Shown here: piece after piece, positions 35,101 through 42,829 of the stretch | Numbering within the stretch: position 1 is the stretch's first letter | Layout of the letters: every line of letters begins with the position of its first letter | Assembly (NCBI RefSeq): GCF_000224085.1 | Contig: NC_015945.1 | Coordinates: forward strand, 2,472,501 to 2,536,500 | DNA: 64,000 nt | Source: Allomuricauda ruestringensis DSM 13258 | GTDB lineage: Bacteria; Bacteroidota; Bacteroidia; Flavobacteriales; Flavobacteriaceae | Direction of reading: 5' to 3' | Translations under genes and position numbers: made by a program | The notes under the pieces: model-generated | What the model was told of the DNA's origin: nothing | The model's input: the letters and a program-made list of their open reading frames with translations, nothing else | The model's database searches: none

Positions 35101-35549
35101 TTGCCACGACCACCAAGAGTGGTCTGTTTACGCCCGAAGAGCTTGAGGGAGCCGATGAATTAATGGCAAATCACGATCAAACCACCTATTTTGAGAATGA
35201 TGGCAACGGACAGTTCAAGATGGGCAGACTTCCATGGCAAACACAATCGTCACCCATAAAATGTATGATTACAACACAGGCAGGGGGCAACGCCTCTACC
35301 GATGTGCTCATGATTGGAAACGATTTTGGCAATGAGGCTTTTATTGGTAGATATGATGCTTTTAACGGCGGTGTTTTGCTCGGAGACAACAAAGGAACGT
35401 TTGAGTTTAAAAATGCCGAGGAAAGCGGATTTAAAGTCACCGGTGATGCAAAAGATATGATACAGGTTGAAAGGGCAGATGGAGGACACCCCTATATTAT
35501 TGTAACGCAAAATAGGGGTAAAGCATTGGTTTTTACCAAAACTGAGTAA
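32136..35549 (+). CDS. FG-GAP/VCBS repeat surface lipoprotein with ASPIC/UnbV domain
   Basis: About 1137 residues. Many FG-GAP/VCBS repeats carry Asp-rich calcium loops (VGDFNNDGKPDLFF, SDLDYDGWPDIYVSND, EDFDGDGYVDLF), making a seven-bladed beta-propeller in each half. An ASPIC/UnbV domain lies at about 545-615 (GTKVALRFGDGTF, HFGLGPQ, LEIVWPDG). From the ATG at 32136 the lipobox Cys is residue 43, with a long N-region; the GTG at 32211 would put Cys at residue 18 and gives a more typical signal. Proteins of this kind often sit beside SusCD pairs and are thought to bind carbohydrate or cell-surface ligands. It belongs to the same locus but lies behind a terminator. Confidence 0.87.
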   Translation: MNNSLQRSNIGVSSEFWLTRKNFSTVNKSYILIAVASLLVISCSKKQEDTLFTSISSDHSGITFNNKIVETDSFNILTSEYIFNGGGVAVGDFNNDGKPDLFFTGNQVTNKLYLNQGDFEFKDVTEVSGVEAADKWKTGAAVIDINNDSLLDIYVCAAMYASPEEKANMLYINQGVDDGGIPIFKEMAKEYGVADTGNSMNAAFIDYNKDGFLDLYVLNNVDIHVLPANYREKITDGSSLSNDRLYRNNGDNTFTDVTIEAGITIEGYGLGVAISDLDYDGWPDIYVSNDYLSNDIMYINNGDGTFTDKISEFVKHQSKFSMGSDVADFNNDGYLDILTLDMLGETNYRLKTTIKSTKYNDYHMNDRYGYDYQYMRNMLQMGQGPDMPYSEIGLMAGIAKTDWSWSPLFVDADNDGRKDILITNGFPRDITDLDFGEFNFNVQKYLSTAQILDSIPVVKIPNYAYRNEGDGQFKDVGEAWGLSIPSFSNGAAFADLDADGDLDYVVNNINDEAFLFKNNLEAKQKEDKNFLQLDLKGPKNNQAGLGTKVALRFGDGTFQYYEHQLNRGYLSTVQSMAHFGLGPQKTITSLEIVWPDGKFQVLTDVPSNQTLSIDHGEATPLSDRELAFPLAPKQLKTIYQEISEQIGVNYIHKETDKADFYLQPTLPHKLTQNGPRLAKGDINGDGFEDFIIGSSSGHSPTIFMQDSKGTFTSTSLFEGEEYKKYEETSISLFDLDNDGDLDLYMVSGSNEFDLDSPYYHDYLMINQGNGKFTMAKDKMPEINSSGSVVEAEDFDGDGYVDLFVGGRTPFSQYPKPDNCYLLKNEKGKLVDVTEAYSKALRTPGMITDAKWADLDHDSLKDLILVGEFMPVTIFMNKKDSFQQMDQTGIQQLSGWWECVLAEDFDGDGDVDLLAGNLGENNLYNPSEERPVTMLAKDFDNNGAIDPVMFAYFKSDFEDSTFQPYPVNFWGDLMSQSPMFRKKFNYFREFATTTKSGLFTPEELEGADELMANHDQTTYFENDGNGQFKMGRLPWQTQSSPIKCMITTQAGGNASTDVLMIGNDFGNEAFIGRYDAFNGGVLLGDNKGTFEFKNAEESGFKVTGDAKDMIQVERADGGHPYIIVTQNRGKALVFTKTE

Positions 35550-35592
35550 TTGATATAAAAGCCCAGTAGTTTAAATAAAAATTGAGTTTATG

Positions 35593-35630
35593 AAATGGTT
35601 TGCTCGCATAGCGCGGCAAACCATTTTTTT
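35593..35630 (+). terminator. Intrinsic terminator after the FG-GAP gene
   Basis: AAATGGTTTGC pairs with GCAAACCATTT (11-bp perfect stem, 12-nt loop) and runs directly into a T-tract to 35630. A convincing end for the plus-strand transcript, 44 bp after the stop codon. Confidence 0.85.
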
Positions 35631-35682
35631 ATACTGATTGTCCACGATCAATCATATAAATAAAAAGTTGTCTGGTCGAGCG

Positions 35683-35700
35683 TCCCGAAAGCTTTCGGGA
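35683..35700. repeat. 18-bp perfect palindrome
   Basis: TCCCGAAAGCTTTCGGGA is its own reverse complement, in the gap between the FG-GAP gene and the convergent M20 peptidase gene. Such CCCGAAAGCTTTCGGG palindromes recur between genes in Flavobacteria, sometimes as parts of larger repeats or as transcription ends. Confidence 0.5.
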
Positions 35701-35791
35701 AGGCCTCATTTTTAAGACTTTGAATCTGATAACATGTCGACTGTGCTCGATGGGACAGAGCAGTATGATTTGATTACGGGTCTTCGATTTT

Positions 35792-37084
35792 CTATTTGCT
35801 GAGGCCTGCTTGTGACAAGGCGATCAACAATGCCAATTGAATGGATTCATCGCCCTCTTCATCGTTCAAGTACCACTCGTGCAAGGAATGCGCTCCGCCC
35901 CCTTGTCCGCCACGACCAATACATACGGCCGGAATTCCTTTGGATACCGGTATGTTGATGTTGGTCGAACCGCGCCCCAAACGTGGGGTCTCCCCAAAAT
36001 ACTTGGTGGCAGCCATGGTTCTTTGAATCAAGGGTAGTGAAGCAGGCAGTTCCCCTGATGGCCTATCACCAATTTTTATGAGCTCGTAGCTAACCTTGCC
36101 ACGCACACCGCTGGCATTGTATTCTGTTATGGCTTTTTCCACAGAGGCTTTAAAGATGGACTCGATTTCATCAAGGTTTTTGGGATTGATAGCACGCATA
36201 TCGACCTCCATCCAAGACTCAAATGGAATGGAATTTACAGAAGTACCACCACCAATTCTACCAACATTAAAACTTGTTTTAGGGATATCTCCAGAAGTAT
36301 ATTCCCATGCATCCTTGGAAAAAAAAGCTATGGCTTTTCCCAAAGCATGATGAGGGTTGGCAAGGCCAAAAGCTCCCCAAGAATGTCCACCTTGCCCTTT
36401 TATGAGCAATTTATAACGTTTGGAGCCCAATCCAGCATTGCTTATTCTTCCCAAACCACCACCATCAATAGCGATCCAAGAATCAATGTCCAATCCCGAT
36501 TCATTGAACATGTATTTCATGCCCCGTAGGTCCCCAAGACCTTCCTCACCAACGGACCCAACAATTAATAGGTCTTTTTCAGTTTTTATATCCGCCTTGT
36601 TCATAGCTTTAAGCATGCTGATAAGCATGGCCAAGCCACGTGTATCATCACCAATCCCTGGGGCTTTTAATGTGTCCCCCACTTTTTTAACGGTAACATC
36701 GGTTCCCTCTGGGAAAACTACATCCAAGTGGGCATCGACCCCAACATAGCCCGATTGGCCGGACGTACCTTTTCGTAACCCGATGACATTCCCGACCTTG
36801 TCTGTCCAAATACTATCAACACCAGCTTCTTTCAACATTTTGGTAAAGACTTTACCCCGCTCATCTTCCATAAAGGGAGGGGCCAAAACTTCTGTTAAAA
36901 CAATCAGGTCTTCCGTAGTTTGATCTTTTTGGGCCTTTATCAATTCAAAAGCTTTTTTGACCTGTTTTTTCTTGGCCAAACGTTCTACTTCCTTGGTGTA
37001 TTTTTTTTCAATTTCTTCCTGGGCCATTATCGAACCGGATAACAGGCCAAAGGTCATAATGAGACCGAATGTGAGTTGTTTCAT
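35792..37084 (-). CDS. M20 family metallopeptidase, exported
   Basis: About 430 residues from the ATG at 37084, with a signal peptide (1-22, ending SIMAQ). M20 metal-site residues are visible: His119 and Asp121 in VGVDAHLDVVF, Asp146 in GIGDDTRGLAML (bridging), and the general base and ligand Glu in VGSVGEEGLGDLRGM. Later GRGGQGGGAHSLHEWY supplies the C-terminal His ligand. A dimerisation domain lies between. It resembles tripeptidase T/dipeptidase-type enzymes and probably degrades peptides in the periplasm. It precedes nothing on its strand except the terminator region, and follows the class IV aminotransferase gene by 75 bp. Confidence 0.88.
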   Translation of the reverse strand: MKQLTFGLIMTFGLLSGSIMAQEEIEKKYTKEVERLAKKKQVKKAFELIKAQKDQTTEDLIVLTEVLAPPFMEDERGKVFTKMLKEAGVDSIWTDKVGNVIGLRKGTSGQSGYVGVDAHLDVVFPEGTDVTVKKVGDTLKAPGIGDDTRGLAMLISMLKAMNKADIKTEKDLLIVGSVGEEGLGDLRGMKYMFNESGLDIDSWIAIDGGGLGRISNAGLGSKRYKLLIKGQGGHSWGAFGLANPHHALGKAIAFFSKDAWEYTSGDIPKTSFNVGRIGGGTSVNSIPFESWMEVDMRAINPKNLDEIESIFKASVEKAITEYNASGVRGKVSYELIKIGDRPSGELPASLPLIQRTMAATKYFGETPRLGRGSTNINIPVSKGIPAVCIGRGGQGGGAHSLHEWYLNDEEGDESIQLALLIALSQAGLSK

Positions 37085-37159
37085 AATCAAGTATATTATT
37101 ATTTTCTAAAAAGCTGTTTCTGATTTTGTGTTCATGTAAAATTCTAGGAATAGTTTCTT

Positions 37160-38038
37160 CTATAGTGTTATTTGGGATGAATCCATTGTTCTAAGCTCGG
37201 CAAATGCTTTTTGGAGCCTAGCTGTCACTTCTCCAATAGCATCGTTTTTATAAAAAACATGATTGCCCAATTGTGCAATGGATGCCACTTGGGTAGTGGT
37301 GCCAGTAAAAAAGGCCTCGTCCATATTTTTAATCTCATTTTCTGTTACGGGCTTTTCAATAACAGGTATTTCCAACTTCCTGCAGAGTTTTATAACAATC
37401 TGCCTGCTTATGCCGTTCAAAATATGTTCGTTGGCCGGATGGGTAACTACATTCCCGTCTTCCACAAAAAAAATATTGGTGTGGGAGCCTTCAGAAATTA
37501 CACCGTTTCGGACCAAAACAGCTTCATCTGTATTTGCGTTCATAGCCGTTTCGTTGGTCATAATGTTGCCCAATAGTGAAATGGATTTGATATCGCATCT
37601 GTGCCATCTAAAGTCGGGTTCCAAAACGGCTTTCATGTTCTTAAGGTTGATGGGAGGGAGATCGTATGGCAGTGCATACATCATCACGGTAGGGGGAACG
37701 TTTTTTGGGTACGAGTGTTTTCTGGGGGCGACTCCACGGGTAACTTGCATGTAAATTAAGCACGATTCCCCTTCCAAACCAGCCGCATGAAGAAGTCCGT
37801 CCAGATTATCATCAATTTCCTTGACCTTGTATGGGATGCCAATTTTGTCCAGGTTGTCCTGCAGTCGGTCCAAATGTGCTTTTTTATAGAAAATGCCATT
37901 TTCCAATTGCATCATTACCTCGTAAATACCATCACCGAATAAAAACCCGCGGTCAAAAACCGATATTTTGGCGTTGTCGGCCGTTACTATTTTTCCATTC
38001 AAATAGACTTTTTCAGGAAAGTTTCTTTTGGGCAACAT
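37160..38038 (-). CDS. Class IV PLP-dependent aminotransferase
   Basis: A 292-residue fold-type IV PLP enzyme: N-terminal VYLNGKIVTADNAKISVFDRGFLFGDGIYE, the Schiff-base Lys151 in RCDIKSISLLGNIM, and Glu183 in ISEGSHTNIF near the pyridine nitrogen. Motifs and length are closest to D-amino-acid aminotransferase-like members, with branched-chain aminotransferase or aminodeoxychorismate lyase as alternatives. It is probably cotranscribed with the M20 peptidase gene, which would fit a role in amino-acid salvage, though that link is an inference. Confidence 0.88.
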   Translation of the reverse strand: MLPKRNFPEKVYLNGKIVTADNAKISVFDRGFLFGDGIYEVMMQLENGIFYKKAHLDRLQDNLDKIGIPYKVKEIDDNLDGLLHAAGLEGESCLIYMQVTRGVAPRKHSYPKNVPPTVMMYALPYDLPPINLKNMKAVLEPDFRWHRCDIKSISLLGNIMTNETAMNANTDEAVLVRNGVISEGSHTNIFFVEDGNVVTHPANEHILNGISRQIVIKLCRKLEIPVIEKPVTENEIKNMDEAFFTGTTTQVASIAQLGNHVFYKNDAIGEVTARLQKAFAELRTMDSSQITL

Positions 38039-38057
38039 TAAGGTTGGTTTTAAATGG

Positions 38058-38207
38058 GAGGCTTTCTAAAAGGTCGATTTTCGTCAACCTGAACTTGATT
38101 CAGGTTCTCATAACGATTTGTTTATCAATGTAACGAAATCAGGAATACTGTGCATGTAGCAGACAGAAATTCAGAATGACGTACTTCAATACTCTTTGGA
38201 CAAGCCC
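38058..38207. repeat. MITE-like intergenic element, copy B
   Basis: A 150-bp element with the left end GAGGCTTTCTAAAAGG and an imperfect inverted right end CTCTTTGGACAAGCCC. The interior TTTTCGTCAACCTGAACTT and GAATGACGTACTTCAATACT match the element at 10971-11080 in the same order, with 40 extra bases in the middle. Noncoding. Confidence 0.65.
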
Positions 38208-38314
38208 GTATTATATTGTTGTGAAGGTAATTGTTATTTCCTAAAATTAAAACCCAGCGATAAAGTTTATAGAGGGGAAATAAACTTTAGAAAAAAAATA
38301 ATAATTTTATTGAA

Positions 38315-38455
38315 TGTCCGCAATGTGTCATAATATTACCAACGTCACCCTGAACTTGATTCAGGGTCACGTAAAGATGCTCATGTTCAGCAGGATGAGA
38401 TGTTGAAACAAGTTCAACATGACGCCAAAAACATCATTATGACATTAAATGGACA
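38315..38455. repeat. Second MITE-like element with nested inverted repeats
   Basis: The outer inverted repeats are TGTCC(N)AATGT-GTCATAAT at 38315-38333 and ATTATGACATTAAATGGACA at 38436-38455. Nested inside are CGTCACCCTGAACTTGATTC (38343-38362) and the inverted GAAACAAGTTCAACATGACG (38405-38424). It has no coding capacity. It shares the CCTGAACTTGATTCAGG core with copy B of the other family, a dispersed motif common in Flavobacteriaceae. Confidence 0.6.
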
Positions 38456-38558
38456 ATCAGTTTATTTTTAAAGAAATTCAATATCGTCAACAATAGATTT
38501 AGATGGTTGGTTTTAATAATTACAAAGATTTGTCGTACTTCACAAAAAAAGATAAACC

Positions 38559-39080
38559 ATGACGATTTTTGTTGATATGGACGAGGTAATTGCAGATGCT
38601 TACAATGCCCATTTAAATATTTACAATCAAGAATTTAATGCCCAATTGACACTGGAAGACTGCTATGGTAAGGAATTTTGGCAATGTGTTCCAAAGGAAC
38701 ATCAACAATCGATAAAAGACCACACTAGGCGAGATGGTTTTTTTGGTGATTTAAAAGTAATTGCCGATAGCCAAGAAGTGCTAGAGGCGTTAAGCAAAAA
38801 GTATGAAGTATATATTGCTTCGGCAGCTATGGAGTTTCCACAGTCCTTAAGGGAAAAGTCGGATTGGTTGGACAAACATTTTCCCTTTATTCCGTGGCAA
38901 AACCGAATTTTGTGCGGGAACAAACATGTTTTAAAAGGAGATGTACTCATAGACGACCGTAGCAAGAACCTCAAGCCTTTTGAGGGTAGGTCCATAATGT
39001 TTACATCACCACATAATACAACGGTCACCGCTTTTGAACGCGTGGATACTTGGAAGGATATCGCCAACAAACTTTTGTAA
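38559..39080 (+). CDS. 5'(3')-deoxyribonucleotidase (NT5C type)
   Basis: A 173-residue HAD-superfamily protein. The catalytic motif is FVDMDEVIADAYN (Asp6 nucleophile, Asp8 acid/base), followed by a C1-type cap, IASAAMEFPQSLREK, and the acidic motif LIDDRSKNLKPF. The pattern DMDxVxAD with ILIDDR-like motif marks the NT5C family that dephosphorylates deoxyribonucleoside monophosphates. It lies on its own promoter region and is followed 12 bp later by the lipoprotein hydrolase gene. Confidence 0.85.
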   Translation: MTIFVDMDEVIADAYNAHLNIYNQEFNAQLTLEDCYGKEFWQCVPKEHQQSIKDHTRRDGFFGDLKVIADSQEVLEALSKKYEVYIASAAMEFPQSLREKSDWLDKHFPFIPWQNRILCGNKHVLKGDVLIDDRSKNLKPFEGRSIMFTSPHNTTVTAFERVDTWKDIANKLL

Positions 39081-39092
39081 CTTGTAACCGCA

Positions 39093-39815
39093 ATGCAAAA
39101 AAAACTATCCAAATTATTGTTATTGGCCGGTACATTTATGCTTCAGGCGTGTGCTGCACAATCCCATTTGGTGCAGGAAGAACTGGAGACCATCACCAAA
39201 GAAAATTTAAAGTACTATCTCTATTATCCGGAAGATTATTTCTCATCGGAAGGTAAGGATTTTGGCCTATTGCTCTTTCTCCACGGCGGGGGTGAATCAG
39301 GAGGGGACATCAAAGAGGTCAAATATAATGGCCCGCCAAAAATGCTGGCCGAAGGCAAACAATTTCCCTTTTTGATCTTGGCCCCACAAAATCCCCACGC
39401 CCAAAAATGGTGGAATACGGACGCAGTCGTCCAATTATTGGACTCCGTGGTCAATACCAATAGGGTGGATAAAAATAGAATTTACTTGACCGGACTGAGC
39501 AGAGGAGGAAGTGCATCTTGGGAATTGGCCACGCAATATCCGGATAGGTTTGCGGCCATGGCCGTAGTTTGCGGTATGACGCCATTACCCTATGCCCATT
39601 GGATAGATAAGAACATGCCCATTTGGGTTTTTCATGGCGATGAGGATGAGGTAATCCATGTGGAGGAATCTGACAAGATGGTGGAAAAGTTAAGGGAGAT
39701 GGGCCGCGATGTCCGCTACACAAGATACAAGGGCGTAGGCCACAACGCATGGCACAGGGCTTACACAACCGACTCGCTCTACACTTGGTTGGCCGAGCAA
39801 AAACGCAAAAACTGA
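39093..39815 (+). CDS. Alpha/beta-hydrolase lipoprotein, esterase/phospholipase-like
   Basis: A 240-residue protein with the lipobox MLQAC (Cys20). Alpha/beta-hydrolase core: LLLFLHGGGESGGD (oxyanion), nucleophile GLSRGGSASWELA, then VFHGDEDEVIHVEESDKMVEKL (Asp) and GVGHNAWHRAY (His). This resembles the dienelactone hydrolase/polyhydroxybutyrate depolymerase-like group of surface esterases in Bacteroidota. The substrate is unknown. It ends five bases before the ATG of the dipeptidase gene, so the two are cotranscribed. Confidence 0.83.
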   Translation: MQKKLSKLLLLAGTFMLQACAAQSHLVQEELETITKENLKYYLYYPEDYFSSEGKDFGLLLFLHGGGESGGDIKEVKYNGPPKMLAEGKQFPFLILAPQNPHAQKWWNTDAVVQLLDSVVNTNRVDKNRIYLTGLSRGGSASWELATQYPDRFAAMAVVCGMTPLPYAHWIDKNMPIWVFHGDEDEVIHVEESDKMVEKLREMGRDVRYTRYKGVGHNAWHRAYTTDSLYTWLAEQKRKN

Positions 39816-39820
39816 ACTTG

Positions 39821-40543
39821 ATGAAACACCCGATTATTTTCCTAGGCCTTCTTTTGATGGTAAGCTGTAAACAAAAAGCCAAAAACCAAAATGAATCTGC
39901 CCAAACCGAAACAGCAATTCGTTTGGACTCCGTTTCCAGTGATACAATTGTTAAGGAGGAAGCCGCTGTTTTAAAAACATTCGAAGGATTGGCCGATACC
40001 ACTTTTGTGCGACTGGCCGATTTTAGTGAAGATTTTGCGTATGACATGCGCTATGCCACCGAAAATAATTTTTTAAAGGCCAAAGTATACGATTGTGCCG
40101 AATGTTATACAAGGGTAAAAACAGCAAGGGCATTGATTGAGGCCAATAAAGATTTTATGGAAAAAGGAGTGAAAATCAAGTTTTTTGATTGTTATCGTCC
40201 CAATTCCGTACAATACAAAATGTGGGAGATCGTCCCCAACCCACAATATGTAGCCAATCCAGATAAGGGGTCCATTCACAATAAAGGTGGTGCCGTGGAT
40301 ATTACCTTGGTGGATATGGAGGGCAACGAACTTGATATGGGAACCGATTTTGATTACTTCGGGAAAAGGGCCTATCACGATAATTTGGATTTGCCACAAG
40401 AGATTTTGGATAATCGGAAACTACTTAAAGAGACCATGGAAGCACACGGTTTTTGGTCCATCAGAACCGAATGGTGGCATTATAACCTTTCAGCGGCCTC
40501 CAATGATAGGGTCGCCAATTTTAAATGGGAATGCAACGATTAA
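39821..40543 (+). CDS. D-alanyl-D-alanine dipeptidase (VanX/DdpX-type, M15D)
   Basis: About 240 residues from the ATG at 39821, with the lipobox MVSC (Cys16), so it is a lipoprotein. The M15 metal motif SIHNKGGAVD supplies the first His and the Asp, and RTEWWHY supplies the catalytic Glu and second His. It should hydrolyse D-Ala-D-Ala or related dipeptides from peptidoglycan turnover in the periplasm. There is no vanHA neighbourhood, so a resistance role is unlikely. Its stop codon overlaps that of the convergent methyltransferase gene by four bases. Confidence 0.9.
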   Translation: MKHPIIFLGLLLMVSCKQKAKNQNESAQTETAIRLDSVSSDTIVKEEAAVLKTFEGLADTTFVRLADFSEDFAYDMRYATENNFLKAKVYDCAECYTRVKTARALIEANKDFMEKGVKIKFFDCYRPNSVQYKMWEIVPNPQYVANPDKGSIHNKGGAVDITLVDMEGNELDMGTDFDYFGKRAYHDNLDLPQEILDNRKLLKETMEAHGFWSIRTEWWHYNLSAASNDRVANFKWECND

Positions 40544-41718
40544 GCCTTTTTGCACATCAAAAAAATCAAGTTGTTGTTGATATCCGTAGTAAAAAAAAGA
40601 TAACGACCCCCGCCATCTTTAATGTTATGTTTTTTACGAAGTTCTACGACTGACAGCGGAAAGTTTCTTGTTGTAATATTCGCTTTTGGAACAGTCAGTG
40701 ATTTCAAAGACTTTTTGGAATAAGGAAGGGTCTTTTCAATGGTAAACCTTCTCCCGGGAAAATCCACAAGAGTGTCAGCAGTGTATAAATGGGAGTGGGG
40801 GTGGAGTTTTTTAAGGTTGTACGCTTTAGCTACGGACTTAAACCCACCGGACTTTAAAATAGCGGCATTGGGTTCGTACAAATATGCAGAAGGTTCCCCA
40901 AACTCAATAGTGGTGTCTTGTTCTTCTTCTAGTTTAAAATTAAATGTATCTGTTCGGTTTGGCAGTAAATTGATGGTTTTTATCCCAATGCTTCGGTCGT
41001 ATCCTTTTTCCAAAACAAAGAGGAGTTCCTTTACTTCGTTATTGATAGCCACAACATGAACCTCTTTTACGAATTCCAGTTCCTCAATCCCCTTTTTTAT
41101 ATCTAACAGTGGGGATGTTTTTACAAGAATGTTTTGTGTTTTTTCAAAAATCAAAGGGAGGTGTTCGGGTAAATTGGGCAAGCAATCCTCTAAGAGAAAA
41201 ACCTTTCCTTTTTTATCACTTCTTCGGGAAGGGTCAACATAAATCCAATCAAAATTTTGGGTTGATTCTTCTAAAAATGTAATGCCATCTTTGGGCAGGC
41301 ATTTTATGTTGTTCTGCCCTAAAATTTTAAAATTATGGGCGGAAATTTCACTCAGCTCCGAATTGATTTCACAATGAAAAACAGACGCTATTTTTTTTGA
41401 AAAAAAGTAACTGTCAACACCAAATCCACCCGTAAGGTCTACCAACGATTTTCCACTTACAATTTGGGCCTTATATTCAGCTGTTGACTCGGAACTGGTT
41501 TGTTCAATATTGAGTTTGTTTGGGTAGTAGATATTGGCAGAGGCAAACCAAGTGGGCAGCTTGTCCCGACTCTTTTTCTTAGCTTCTATCTGCTCGACCA
41601 ACTCTTTTTGGGAAACACCCTCAAAAACTGGCTTTTTAAGCAGGACTGACATGATGTCAGAAAAAATGTTTTTTGATATAAAATCCTGAACACCAGTATT
41701 TAAAATAATATCGTTCAA
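40540..41718 (-). CDS. SAM-dependent methyltransferase with THUMP-like domain
   Basis: A 392-residue protein from the TTG at 41718, seven bases after the AI-2E family stop; no ATG lies near, and the residues after the TTG (NDIILNTGVQDFI) look like a genuine N-terminus. The Rossmann methyltransferase motif LVDLTGGFGVDSYFFS is near residues 93-108, with the substrate motif WIYVDPSRR near 160. A THUMP-like C-terminal region follows. Bacteroidota RNA- or DNA-modifying enzymes of this kind are poorly characterised. It is the last gene in the tsaD operon. Confidence 0.78.
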   Translation of the reverse strand: MNDIILNTGVQDFISKNIFSDIMSVLLKKPVFEGVSQKELVEQIEAKKKSRDKLPTWFASANIYYPNKLNIEQTSSESTAEYKAQIVSGKSLVDLTGGFGVDSYFFSKKIASVFHCEINSELSEISAHNFKILGQNNIKCLPKDGITFLEESTQNFDWIYVDPSRRSDKKGKVFLLEDCLPNLPEHLPLIFEKTQNILVKTSPLLDIKKGIEELEFVKEVHVVAINNEVKELLFVLEKGYDRSIGIKTINLLPNRTDTFNFKLEEEQDTTIEFGEPSAYLYEPNAAILKSGGFKSVAKAYNLKKLHPHSHLYTADTLVDFPGRRFTIEKTLPYSKKSLKSLTVPKANITTRNFPLSVVELRKKHNIKDGGGRYLFFTTDINNNLIFLMCKKA

Positions 41719-41725
41719 ACTGATG

Positions 41726-42826
41726 TTATAAGTTTTTGGTCAATTTCTTTACAAATGAATATTCCGTTAAAAACTCCTTTAAAACAACCTTTATGGCCGT
41801 ATATCCGGGTACTGCGACCACCATTCCGACCACTCCAAATAAGAGCCCTGCAATGATGATAATCAGAAAGATCTCCAAGGGATGGGATTTTACGCTTGTG
41901 GAAAAAATAAAGGGTTGTGAAAAGAAATTATCAATGAGTTGACCTACCGTTAAACCAATCAAAACATACATGGCTTTTGGCAAAATAACGGTGCTGAAAT
42001 CTGCTCCGAGCAAACTGGTCATGGTCAGGGTAATCATAATTACTCCCCCAATGATCGGACCTATGTAAGGGATAATGTTGAACAGGGCGCACAAGAATGC
42101 AATAACAATGGCATTTTCCACGCCAACAATCAATAGTGCTATGGTGTAAATTACAAAGAGTATAAATAATTGAAGTAAGATTCCAGCAAAGTATCTGGAG
42201 AGCAGGTTATTGATTTTATCAATGGATTTAACCAGATTACTTTCTTTGTTGTCCGGTACAAAAGTCAAGATGCCATTTTGCATTAATTTACTATCCTTTA
42301 AAAAGAAAAAGGAAATAAAGAGAACGGAAAAAAGGCCAATACTAAAATTGCTCAGTGCATTAACAAACGAGTTAAGAAAATTTGGGATAAAACCTAAATC
42401 CATCCCTTGCAGCACATTTTCTTCGATGCGGGATTCGTTCAACAAGGTATTGAAGCCCCCCGTTGAGGCACCAAAATAGTCTAAGGTTTGAATGTAAAGT
42501 GTGTTAAGGTCGGCTTTAAGTGCTTCAATATCCAGTAGGGACAGGTTTTTACTTTGTTCGGCAATCAGTGGAATAAATAGGGCGAGAATCCCTAAAAAAA
42601 TAGCCAGCATAAATATCATGGTAACCACAACGGCCAAGGTATTGGGAAACTTGAGCTTTCTTCGCAAGAACAATACAATGGGTCTGCCCAGCAAGGCTAA
42701 AACCGCCGCAATGGCCAAATACGCCAATACGGACTGGATTTTATAAAAAAACCAACCTAAAAGAACCACACCGACCATAATGGCCACTGCCCGTAATATT
42801 CCGTTAGCGATTGTTTTAGCATTCAT
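41726..42826 (-). CDS. AI-2E family transporter
   Basis: A 366-residue membrane protein with about eight transmembrane segments. The family pattern is present: LAIAAVLALLGRPIVLFLRR at the N-terminus, a central soluble stretch, and FNIIPYIGPIIGGVIMITLTM followed by LTVGQLIDNFFSQPFIFS near the C-terminus. Despite the name, most members have unknown cargo and some are Na+/H+ antiporters. It sits three bases after the DUF4159 gene and seven before the methyltransferase gene. Confidence 0.87.
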   Translation of the reverse strand: MNAKTIANGILRAVAIMVGVVLLGWFFYKIQSVLAYLAIAAVLALLGRPIVLFLRRKLKFPNTLAVVVTMIFMLAIFLGILALFIPLIAEQSKNLSLLDIEALKADLNTLYIQTLDYFGASTGGFNTLLNESRIEENVLQGMDLGFIPNFLNSFVNALSNFSIGLFSVLFISFFFLKDSKLMQNGILTFVPDNKESNLVKSIDKINNLLSRYFAGILLQLFILFVIYTIALLIVGVENAIVIAFLCALFNIIPYIGPIIGGVIMITLTMTSLLGADFSTVILPKAMYVLIGLTVGQLIDNFFSQPFIFSTSVKSHPLEIFLIIIIAGLLFGVVGMVVAVPGYTAIKVVLKEFLTEYSFVKKLTKNL

Positions 42827-42829
42827 GTT

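Noticed and set aside
38208..38314. Searched for a tRNA, small RNA or leftover gene between the two MITE-like elements
   Set aside because: No cloverleaf, aptamer motif or coding frame was found; the stretch is AT-rich filler.
35634..38460. CTGATTGTCC at 35635 and its inverse at 38451 as ends of one large mobile unit
   Set aside because: Only about 11 bases match and the enclosed genes are ordinary metabolic genes with no transposase or integrase.
39821..40543. VanX-type vancomycin-resistance role for the dipeptidase
   Set aside because: No vanH, vanA or two-component regulator genes are nearby, and it is a lipoprotein in a host with an outer membrane; peptidoglycan turnover is the simpler reading.
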